Notes under the pieces: model-generated
Told to the model about the DNA's origin: nothing
What the model saw: only the letters and a program-made list of their open reading frames with translations
The model's database searches: none
Position numbers and translations under genes: made by a program
In this document: piece by piece, positions 1-5,244 of the stretch
How positions within the stretch are numbered: position 1 is the stretch's first letter
Layout: each line of letters starts with the position of its first letter
Assembly (NCBI GenBank): GCA_945788545.1
Contig: CALZMK010000146.1
Coordinates: 1 to 5,244, forward strand
From: an uncultured Prevotella sp.
GTDB lineage: Bacteria > Bacteroidota > Bacteroidia > Bacteroidales > Bacteroidaceae
DNA length: 5,244 bases
Direction of reading: 5' to 3'

Positions 1-1253
1 TGGATATTCTCAAGCCAGTTCTTGTATGTAGCCTTGTACTTGGCAGGATAGAAGTTCATCTCGCCATTGACAACGGGAGGAAGGGCGATGTCGGCAAAGT
101 GCTGCATCTTGAGGAACCACTGCAGTGAGAGGCGTGGCTCGATGGCAGTGTCGGGGTTGCGCTCCGAATATCCCACCTTATTATTATAGTCCTCCACGCG
201 CTCCATCAATGCAGCCTCCTGAAGGTCGATGGCAATCTGGCGGCGGCAGTCGAAGCGGTCCATACCCACGTAGAGAGGCGACTCGGCCGAGATTGTTCCG
301 TCGGCATTGAATATGTCGATGGTTTCGAGGTTATGAGTCTTGCCGAGCATATAGTCGTTGGTGTCGTGGGCAGGAGTAACCTTCAGACATCCCGTTCCGA
401 ACTCGATATCCACGTATCTGTCCTCGATGACGGGTATGACGCGTCCCACGAGAGGCACAACCACCTTCTTGCCCTTGAGCCACTGGTTCTTGGGGTCCTT
501 GGGGTTGATACACATGGCAGTGTCGCCCATGATGGTCTCGGGACGTGTGGTAGCCACAACGGCATAATATCCCTTGTCGTCCTTGTGGATGACATTGCCC
601 TCGCCGGCGTTCTCGATGTCGGTGCAGTCGCACTCGGGCGCCACATAATATTTCAGATGATAGAGTTTCGACTGCTCGTCCTTATACACCACCTCCTCGT
701 TGCTGAGGGCGGTCTGTGCCTTGGGATCCCAGTTCACCATGCGCAGTCCGCGATAGATGAGTCCCTTGTTGTATAGATCCACAAACACCTTGATGACGCT
801 CTTGGAGCGAGTGTCGTCCATGGTGAAGGCAGTGCGGTCCCAGTCGCACGAAGCACCCAGTCGGCGCAACTGCTTGAGGATGATGCCGCCATGCTCGTGG
901 GTCCAGTCCCATGCATGCTTGAGGAATTCATCGCGCGAGAGGTCGTGCTTCTTTATTCCCTGTTCGGCCAGTCGTTTCACCACCTTGGCCTCGGTGGCGA
1001 TGGACGCATGGTCGGTGCCAGGCACCCAGCATGCGTTCTTTCCCTCCATGCGCGCACGGCGCACGAGGATGTCCTGAATGGTGTTGTTGAGCATGTGTCC
1101 CATATGGAGCACACCTGTGACATTGGGCGGCGGAATCACAATAGTATATGGTTCGCGACCGTCGGGCTTACTGCTGAACAGCTTGTTGTCTATCCAGTAC
1201 TGATACCACTTCGACTCCACTTCTTTTGGGTCGTATTTGCTTTGTAGTTCCAT
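1..1253 (-). CDS. valS: Valyl-tRNA synthetase, N-terminal part (runs off left edge)
   Basis: Class I aminoacyl-tRNA synthetase that activates valine and charges tRNA-Val in the cytoplasm. The minus-strand frame from the ATG at 1253-1251 stays open for 417 codons to the edge. Residues 41-53 read [13 protein letters not shown], the class I HIGH signature in its ValS form. GTDHAS follows shortly after and belongs to the same catalytic Rossmann fold. Residues 234-246 ([13 protein letters not shown]) and the AHDTND stretch around 295-300 mark the CP1 editing domain that hydrolyses mischarged Thr-tRNA-Val; Asp297 fits the conserved editing-pocket aspartate. IEPRLSLQW and the final NWLENI match the return to the catalytic core. 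The KMSKS loop, anticodon-binding domain and C-terminal coiled coil lie outside; the whole protein is usually about 870-950 residues. The start is preceded by an A-rich leader (AAAAAATA) and no Shine-Dalgarno site, as is usual in Bacteroidetes. Nothing looks broken. Identity is very secure. Confidence 0.97.
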   Translation of the reverse strand, partial: MELQSKYDPKEVESKWYQYWIDNKLFSSKPDGREPYTIVIPPPNVTGVLHMGHMLNNTIQDILVRRARMEGKNACWVPGTDHASIATEAKVVKRLAEQGIKKHDLSRDEFLKHAWDWTHEHGGIILKQLRRLGASCDWDRTAFTMDDTRSKSVIKVFVDLYNKGLIYRGLRMVNWDPKAQTALSNEEVVYKDEQSKLYHLKYYVAPECDCTDIENAGEGNVIHKDDKGYYAVVATTRPETIMGDTAMCINPKDPKNQWLKGKKVVVPLVGRVIPVIEDRYVDIEFGTGCLKVTPAHDTNDYMLGKTHNLETIDIFNADGTISAESPLYVGMDRFDCRRQIAIDLQEAALMERVEDYNNKVGYSERNPDTAIEPRLSLQWFLKMQHFADIALPPVVNGEMNFYPAKYKATYKNWLENI

Positions 1254-1295
1254 TATTTTTTATGTTAAATATTTAAATCCTATAAAAAAACGTGG

Positions 1296-1303
1296 CAAAA
1301 TTA
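1296..1303 (-). promoter_or_regulatory. Predicted -7 element of the valS promoter
   Basis: On the minus strand this reads TAATTTTG, an exact match to the Bacteroidetes sigma factor -7 consensus TAnnTTTG. It lies 43 bases upstream of the valS ATG, which implies a leader of about 35-40 bases. No good TTTG is present at the expected -33 place (plus-strand positions near 1322-1327), so the call rests on the -7 box and location only. Confidence 0.5.
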
Positions 1304-1325
1304 CTAAAAATTCGCGGAAAATTAT

Positions 1326-1333
1326 TACTTTTG
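1326..1333 (+). promoter_or_regulatory. Predicted -7 element of the mazG operon promoter
   Basis: TACTTTTG matches the Bacteroidetes -7 consensus TAnnTTTG exactly and ends 29 bases before the chosen mazG ATG. The implied leader is about 23-25 bases. A -33 TTTG would be expected near 1302-1306, but the sequence there (TTACT) is a poor match. It probably drives mazG, the lipoprotein gene and rnz together. Confidence 0.55.
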
Positions 1334-1362
1334 CACAAATTATTTATGTTTTATATAAGAAA

Positions 1363-2223
1363 ATGCATACAAAAGAGCAAAAAATGGCCGCTTTTGGCCG
1401 ACTTTTAGACGTTCTTGACACTCTGAGGGAGAATTGTCCGTGGGACAAGAAGCAGACCAACGAGAGTTTGAGAGCCAACACCATCGAGGAGACATTCGAG
1501 CTCGCCGACGCACTACTTAAGGACGACGTGGCGAATATATGCAAGGAACTGGGCGACGTGCTGCTGCATGTATGTTTCTATGCAAGGATTGGTGACGAGA
1601 AGGGACAGTTTGACATCGCCGACGTGTGTGACAAACTCACCGACAAACTCATCTTCCGCCATCCCCACGTGTATCATCCGTCGCAGGTGGGCGAGGCCGA
1701 CCCTCGTCCGCTGCCCTACGTGCCCGAGGAAGCCACGGGCGACGAGGCTGGAGGAATGCAGAATGCCAAGACCTCGCAGCAGGTGATTGAGAATTGGGAA
1801 CAGATAAAACTCAAGGAGAAGGACGGCAACAAGAGTGTGCTCTCGGGAGTGCCCGCAGCCCTGCCTTCGCTCATCAAGGCTTATCGCATACAGGACAAGG
1901 CCCGCAATGTGGGATTCGACTGGGAGGACAAGGGCGACGTGTGGGCGAAGGTGCGCGAGGAACTCGGCGAACTCGAAGAGGAACTGCGCCGTGGCGACAA
2001 GGAGAGACAGAAGGAGGAACTGGGAGATTTCCTCTTCAGCGTAATCAATGCCGCCCGTCTGTATCACATCAATCCCGACACGGCATTGGAGATGACCAAC
2101 AACAAGTTCATACGTCGTTTCAACTATATCGAGCAACATAGTATCAAAGCCGGTAAACCGCTGACAGAGATGACGTTGGAGGAAATGGATAAACTATGGC
2201 TTGAAGCCAAAAAGAATGAATAA
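1363..2223 (+). CDS. mazG: Nucleoside triphosphate pyrophosphohydrolase MazG
   Basis: Hydrolyses NTPs and dNTPs to the monophosphate and pyrophosphate in the cytoplasm. In E. coli, MazG is linked to clearing abnormal nucleotides and to lowering ppGpp. The 286-residue product has the two-domain layout of full-length MazG. The N-terminal domain has CPWD at 25-28, EExxE at 42-46 and ELGD at 62-65, the Mg-binding pattern, followed by FRHPHVY at 98-104. NWEQIKLKEK (144-153) leads to the C-terminal domain, with EELGE at 199-203 and EELGD at 218-222. The linker (about 105-141) is some 25 residues longer than I recall for E. coli MazG (263 residues). The frame is open back to a TTG at 1237, but that would overlap the valS start and lie upstream of the predicted promoter. 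The ATG at 1363 gives MHTKEQK, a beginning typical of Bacteroidales MazG; a second ATG at 1384 is possible. First gene of a probable three-gene operon. Confidence 0.95.
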   Translation: MHTKEQKMAAFGRLLDVLDTLRENCPWDKKQTNESLRANTIEETFELADALLKDDVANICKELGDVLLHVCFYARIGDEKGQFDIADVCDKLTDKLIFRHPHVYHPSQVGEADPRPLPYVPEEATGDEAGGMQNAKTSQQVIENWEQIKLKEKDGNKSVLSGVPAALPSLIKAYRIQDKARNVGFDWEDKGDVWAKVREELGELEEELRRGDKERQKEELGDFLFSVINAARLYHINPDTALEMTNNKFIRRFNYIEQHSIKAGKPLTEMTLEEMDKLWLEAKKNE

Positions 2224-2239
2224 TTAAAATGTAAGTATT

Positions 2240-2845
2240 ATGAGAAAATTAATGTTTCTGGCGCTCGGCGCCATCGTGGGTCTGTCATTTACAGCTTGTG
2301 GCAACAAGCAGAGTCAACCAAGTGTCACAAACGACACAACACTCATTGACAGTTCGAAAATCAAGGACGTGACAGTGTATGGACTCTGTGGCGAGAATGC
2401 CGCCATGAACAGTCTGCAACTGCTCAACGACATGGGTGACACCCTCAACCTCAACATAGAGGAGGCAAGGGAAAACAACCAGGTGTTTGGCAACTATGCA
2501 CCAGGCGACCGCTTGGCTGTGGTGATGTCGCCCGACTACAAGCACGTGAAGACTATCATCAACGAGAGTGTGCTGATGGGCAACTGGCTCATGCCAAATC
2601 CTATCGACGGCAGTTCGGAGGTGGGCATACGCATCAAGGACGGAGGTATCGCCGAGAGTATCGAACAGTCGTCAATCATCTATAAGACATGGAAGATCAT
2701 CGACGGCAAACTCGAGATTACCCTCGTCAGGGAAGGCGGCGGCGATGAGGAGGAAACCAATTGGTACACAATCGACAAACTCGATGCCGACTCACTCATA
2801 TATCATCTCAACGACGAGGTGTTTGAGTATGGTCGAGCTAAATAA
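2240..2845 (+). CDS. Lipocalin-like outer-membrane or periplasmic lipoprotein
   Basis: A 201-residue predicted lipoprotein. Residues 1-19 form a signal peptide (RK, then a hydrophobic run) ending in FTAC, with Cys20 as the likely lipidated residue. GNKQSQ follows; the acidic surface-export signal known from Bacteroidetes lipoproteins is absent, so a periplasm-facing position is inferred. There are two parts. Residues 43-107 (VTVYGLCGE, DMGDTLNLNI, PGDRLAVV) look like a small beta domain. Residues 112-201 start with MGNW and continue with strands ending in DADSLIYHL and VFEYGR, the pattern of Bacteroidales lipocalin-like or calycin-like barrels. The ligand is unknown, and the family call is from recalled pattern rather than search. 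The gene starts 16 bases after mazG and ends 3 bases before rnz, so it is very likely cotranscribed. A start-stop pair ATGTAA (2229-2234) lies six bases ahead of the true ATG. No link to mazG or rnz function is evident. Confidence 0.85.
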   Translation: MRKLMFLALGAIVGLSFTACGNKQSQPSVTNDTTLIDSSKIKDVTVYGLCGENAAMNSLQLLNDMGDTLNLNIEEARENNQVFGNYAPGDRLAVVMSPDYKHVKTIINESVLMGNWLMPNPIDGSSEVGIRIKDGGIAESIEQSSIIYKTWKIIDGKLEITLVREGGGDEEETNWYTIDKLDADSLIYHLNDEVFEYGRAK

Positions 2846-2848
2846 AAG

Positions 2849-3766
2849 ATGGACCCATTCAAGATATATGTGTTAGGGTGCGGCAGCGCACTGCCCACCA
2901 TGCGTCACAATCCTTCGTCACAGATAGTCGAACTGCGCGGAAAGCAGTTTATGATTGACTGTGGCGAAGGGACACAGTTGCAGTTGCGACGCTCGAAGAT
3001 AAGATTCACCAAGTTAGGACATGTATTCATTTCCCATCTCCACGGCGACCACTGCTTCGGTCTGCTCGGTATGATCTCCACCTTCGGGATGTTGGGACGC
3101 ACGGCTCCGCTGCACGTCTTCGCACCGGGGGAATATGCCCAACTGTTTGCCAAGGAACTGGAGTTCTTCTGCAACCGTATCGAGTATGAGGTGGTGTTCC
3201 ATCCCATCGACCCCTCAGTGTCGAGCGTGATATACGAGGACCGCAGTATGACGGTGAGCACACTGCCGCTCAACCACAAGATTCCGTGTTGCGGATTTCT
3301 CTTCAGCGAGAAACCCGGACTGCCGCATATCCGTCGCGACATGATCGACATGTATGGCATACCGACAAGTCAGATAAACAATATCAAGAACGGTATCGAC
3401 TGGACGACACCCGACGGCGAGGTAATCCCGGCATCCCGACTGACGACACCAGCCGACAAGCCACGCAGCTATGCCTATTGCAGCGACACGCGCTATAACC
3501 CTGCCCTGGCCGAGATGGTGAGGGGAGTGAACACCCTCTATCATGAGGCCACCTATGCCGACATCGACCAACTCCGGGCCGAGAAGTATTTCCATTCCAC
3601 AGCCGCCGAGGCAGCCACCACGGCAAGGGACGCCGGAGTGGGGCAATTGATAATCGGACATTACTCCCAACGCTACAATTCCGAGGATATTTTGCTCGCC
3701 GAGGCCCGAAAAGTATTCCCAAATACCGTTTTGGCAAAAGAAAATGCACAATTCAACATTTTTTAA
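2849..3766 (+). CDS. rnz: Ribonuclease Z (tRNA 3' endonuclease)
   Basis: Zinc-dependent metallo-beta-lactamase-fold endonuclease that trims the 3' trailer of precursor tRNAs in the cytoplasm. The 305-residue length is that of the short bacterial RNase Z. The zinc site is complete: HLHGDH at 63-68 (motif II), His143 in LNHKIPCCGF, Asp213 in YCSDT, and His271 in IIGHYS. HEAT at 232-235 and the HST at 249-251 are the further conserved RNase Z motifs that set it apart from other members of the superfamily. The stretch after YGIP (169-172 onward) resembles the equivalent region of Bacillus-type RNase Z. The N-terminal VLGCGSALPT is also typical. The ATG at 2849 is three bases after the lipoprotein stop and gives the expected beginning, so translational coupling is likely. 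It ends in a weak T-run without a clear hairpin. No damage is seen. Confidence 0.96.
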   Translation: MDPFKIYVLGCGSALPTMRHNPSSQIVELRGKQFMIDCGEGTQLQLRRSKIRFTKLGHVFISHLHGDHCFGLLGMISTFGMLGRTAPLHVFAPGEYAQLFAKELEFFCNRIEYEVVFHPIDPSVSSVIYEDRSMTVSTLPLNHKIPCCGFLFSEKPGLPHIRRDMIDMYGIPTSQINNIKNGIDWTTPDGEVIPASRLTTPADKPRSYAYCSDTRYNPALAEMVRGVNTLYHEATYADIDQLRAEKYFHSTAAEAATTARDAGVGQLIIGHYSQRYNSEDILLAEARKVFPNTVLAKENAQFNIF

Positions 3767-3775
3767 TATATAATG

Positions 3776-3807
3776 TTTGGAAATACGCAATAAAAACCTT
3801 ATCTTTG
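3776..3807 (+). promoter_or_regulatory. Strong Bacteroidetes-type promoter for the small secreted protein and L,D-transpeptidase genes
   Basis: TTTG at 3776-3779 is followed, after 20 bases, by TATCTTTG at 3800-3807, an exact fit to the -33 TTTG / -7 TAnnTTTG consensus with good spacing. The expected transcript start is near 3812-3815, leaving a leader of about 17 bases before the ATG at 3831. It lies in the only gap between rnz and the next gene, so the last two genes probably form a separate transcription unit. Confidence 0.8.
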
Positions 3808-3830
3808 CAGAAAATTTTAGCAATAACACG

Positions 3831-4166
3831 ATGAAAAAAGGAATTTTGATGTCATTTACGGTAGCTATGTCGCTATTCTTCGGGGTGCCTGCCATGGCAG
3901 ATGTCCCGTCAATGAATGCGTATGAGCAGCAGATGGTGGACGATGCCAAGGTGTCGGTAAGCATACAGAATTCCACCATCGTTGTGAATGGTGCCGCCGG
4001 ATATGAGATGGAAGTAATCTCGCTCACTGGTCGCAGGGTTGTAAAGGTGAAGATTGAGAGCAACTCACAGCGCATCGAGCTCAACGTGGTGAAAGGATGC
4101 TATATTGTTAAGATTGAAAATCAGTCGAAGAAAGACTCCTTTGTCAGGAAAGTGACAATCCAGTAG
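3831..4166 (+). CDS. Small secreted protein made almost entirely of a T9SS sorting-tail-like domain
   Basis: A 111-residue protein with a clear signal peptide: KK at 2-3, a hydrophobic core, and probable cleavage after AMA at 21-23. After a short linker, residues 41-111 show the pattern of the type A C-terminal sorting domain of type IX secretion: a strand IVVNGA, then EVISLTGRRVVKV (compare the usual VYDLLGRxV), a spaced strand RIELNV, then KGCYIVKIE (usual KGxYIVxI), and a basic end FVRKVTIQ. Such a domain normally sits behind a large cargo; here the mature protein has room for almost none. Cys90 is its only cysteine. The ATG at 3831 is chosen because the alternative TTG at 3777 lies inside the promoter -33 box. 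The stop shares one base with the next gene's GTG. The sorting-domain call is by pattern only; a DUF3244-like small beta-sandwich protein is the main alternative. Function unknown. Confidence 0.8.
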   Translation: MKKGILMSFTVAMSLFFGVPAMADVPSMNAYEQQMVDDAKVSVSIQNSTIVVNGAAGYEMEVISLTGRRVVKVKIESNSQRIELNVVKGCYIVKIENQSKKDSFVRKVTIQ

Positions 4167-5244
4167 TGAAAAAACTCATTATCCTATTCATGGCAGTATT
4201 GGTTGGCGCAGTTTGCGACAGCCTGCTATTGTCGTGTAAGGGTGGGGTGGCTCCTGCCGAGGTGATTATCACCCTCGCCGACACCGACTCGGTGTATATC
4301 GACAGTTTCCTCGTATCAGGTCGTGAGGTGAGGGAGGAAATCGAACGCATGTATCATCACGACCACGACACCACTCCCACCGACCGCAACACGCGCCATT
4401 ATTACAGCAATCGCAATGAGCACCTGTGGATCAACCGCCTCGGGGTGGATTCATCTGCCTATACTCTCATGGGATTTCTCTCTACGGTGGACCGCATGGG
4501 ATTCTCGCCAAAGGCATTCTTTGTAGATGCCATCAACAGTGACTTGGAGAGGATGCGACTGCGCAACTTCGACTCCGACAGCAACACCATATCCAAGGTG
4601 ATGGCACGCGCGGAATATCATCTCACCAAGGCCTATCTGAGATACGTGGCAGGACAGAGGTTCGGATATGTCAGTCCGTATCTCGCCTTCAACCGTCTCG
4701 ACCTTATCGACACGACACGCACGCGTCGCCACCTCGGATTCCGTCGCCTCTACGACGCCAACACCCTGCGCCCCGACTCAGCATTTATCATCAATGCACT
4801 CACGAGGATAAAGGATCGCGACATCGACACCTTCCTCATCAACAGCCGACCGCAGTCGAAGGAGTACGACGAGTTGGAGGCAATGCTTGCCGAGACCACC
4901 GACCATGAGCGTCGCCAACTCATTATATGCAACATGGAACGGTTGAGATGGCACTCGCCCGACTTGCCACAGAGCGAGGACGGACGCAGTGTGGTGGTCA
5001 ACATTCCCTCGTTCTCTCTCTATGCCTATTGTCCCGACTCCACGATGACGATGAAGGTGGGATGCGGCACGCTACACACCAAGACTCCTTTGCTCAACAG
5101 TAAGATAGAGCGTGTGGATTTTAATCCGCAATGGCATATACCGATGAGCATCATCCGCAATGATGTGGCACATCATGCCGGCGACCGCGAGTGGTTTGAC
5201 CGCCACAACTACTATATCGTGGAGCGCGCCACAGGCAACCATCT
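4166..5244 (+). CDS. L,D-transpeptidase family lipoprotein (YcbB-like), C-terminal part outside window
   Basis: Predicted envelope enzyme of the YkuD/YcbB type, which forms 3-3 peptidoglycan crosslinks or attaches proteins to the wall. The frame is open for 359 codons to the right edge. The GTG at 4166 begins with KKLIILF and leads to LLSC (21-24), a good lipobox, so Cys24 is probably lipidated; the ATG at 4190 (residue 9) would lose the basic N-terminus. Residues about 55-250 resemble the scaffold domain seen in Bacteroidales members (LWINRLGVDS at 87-96, YLRYVAGQRFGYV at 157-169, YLAFNRLDL at 172-180). NMERLRW (256-262), VVVNIPSFSLYAY (276-288), and NSKIERVDFNPQWHIPMSII (311-330) are the usual entry to the YkuD domain. 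The catalytic HGT and SxGCxR motifs would lie downstream, so activity cannot be judged. HHDHD at 64-68 is unusual. It overlaps the small secreted gene by one base, and no clear Shine-Dalgarno site precedes it. Confidence 0.88.
   Translation, partial: MKKLIILFMAVLVGAVCDSLLLSCKGGVAPAEVIITLADTDSVYIDSFLVSGREVREEIERMYHHDHDTTPTDRNTRHYYSNRNEHLWINRLGVDSSAYTLMGFLSTVDRMGFSPKAFFVDAINSDLERMRLRNFDSDSNTISKVMARAEYHLTKAYLRYVAGQRFGYVSPYLAFNRLDLIDTTRTRRHLGFRRLYDANTLRPDSAFIINALTRIKDRDIDTFLINSRPQSKEYDELEAMLAETTDHERRQLIICNMERLRWHSPDLPQSEDGRSVVVNIPSFSLYAYCPDSTMTMKVGCGTLHTKTPLLNSKIERVDFNPQWHIPMSIIRNDVAHHAGDREWFDRHNYYIVERATGNH

Noticed and set aside
333..1247. Several plus-strand open frames (such as 333-776 and 891-1247) over the valS region
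   Set aside because: The opposite strand encodes unmistakable valyl-tRNA synthetase without interruption; these are shadows.
1237..1362. N-terminal extension of MazG from a TTG at 1237
   Set aside because: It would overlap the valS start, cover both predicted promoters, and add AT-rich, unconserved residues. ATG at 1363 gives the usual family start.
1513..2139. Open frame of 208 codons on the minus strand within mazG
   Set aside because: Fully antisense to MazG, whose motifs are complete; no recognisable domain in the antisense product.
3728..3764. Possible terminator after rnz: TTTTGGCAAAA followed by a T-run
   Set aside because: The palindrome has a one-base centre so it cannot fold as a normal hairpin, and it is within the rnz coding end. 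No convincing terminator.
3777..3830. N-terminal extension of the small secreted protein from a TTG at 3777
   Set aside because: That TTG is part of the -33 box and lies upstream of the predicted transcript start; the extension would bury the signal peptide.
3215..4084. Long open frame of 289 codons on the minus strand, crossing rnz and the small secreted gene
   Set aside because: It is antisense to two well-supported genes and to the strong promoter between them, and its translation shows no family motif. It is an open shadow of GC-rich codon use.

Overview
The window looks like a chromosomal housekeeping stretch from a member of the Bacteroidales, most likely a Prevotella-like species. This rests on three things. 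Promoters have the Bacteroidetes form (TTTG about 20 bases before TAnnTTTG). Start codons are preceded by A-rich leaders rather than clear Shine-Dalgarno sites. The proteins read like Prevotella/Bacteroides versions of their families, including a type IX secretion (T9SS) sorting-tail-like protein and a lipocalin-like lipoprotein. The placement is from family knowledge, not from a database search.

Layout. From 1253 leftward to the window edge, the minus strand carries the first 417 codons of valyl-tRNA synthetase (valS); its 3' part is outside. A 109-base AT-rich gap (1254-1362) separates it from a rightward cluster and holds two back-to-back promoter -7 elements. The cluster is mazG (1363-2223), a lipocalin-like lipoprotein (2240-2845) and ribonuclease Z (2849-3766), with gaps of 16 and 3 bases, so it is probably one operon. 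A well-formed Bacteroidetes promoter (3776-3807) then starts a second rightward unit. Its first gene is a 111-residue secreted protein that is almost only a T9SS sorting-tail-like domain (3831-4166). It overlaps by one base a GTG-started gene for an L,D-transpeptidase family lipoprotein (4166 to the right edge), whose catalytic cysteine region lies outside.

How the genes relate. valS, mazG and rnz all serve translation or nucleotide quality: tRNA charging, removal of abnormal or excess NTPs, and tRNA 3' end maturation. The lipoprotein between mazG and rnz has no obvious link to them. The last two genes are both envelope or exported proteins, and their one-base overlap suggests linked expression.

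No RNA genes, mobile elements, CRISPR arrays, convincing terminators or notable repeats were seen. No gene-free stretch exceeds 300 bases. I found no clearly new defence or mobile system. The most unusual item is the small tail-only secreted protein coupled to the L,D-transpeptidase.
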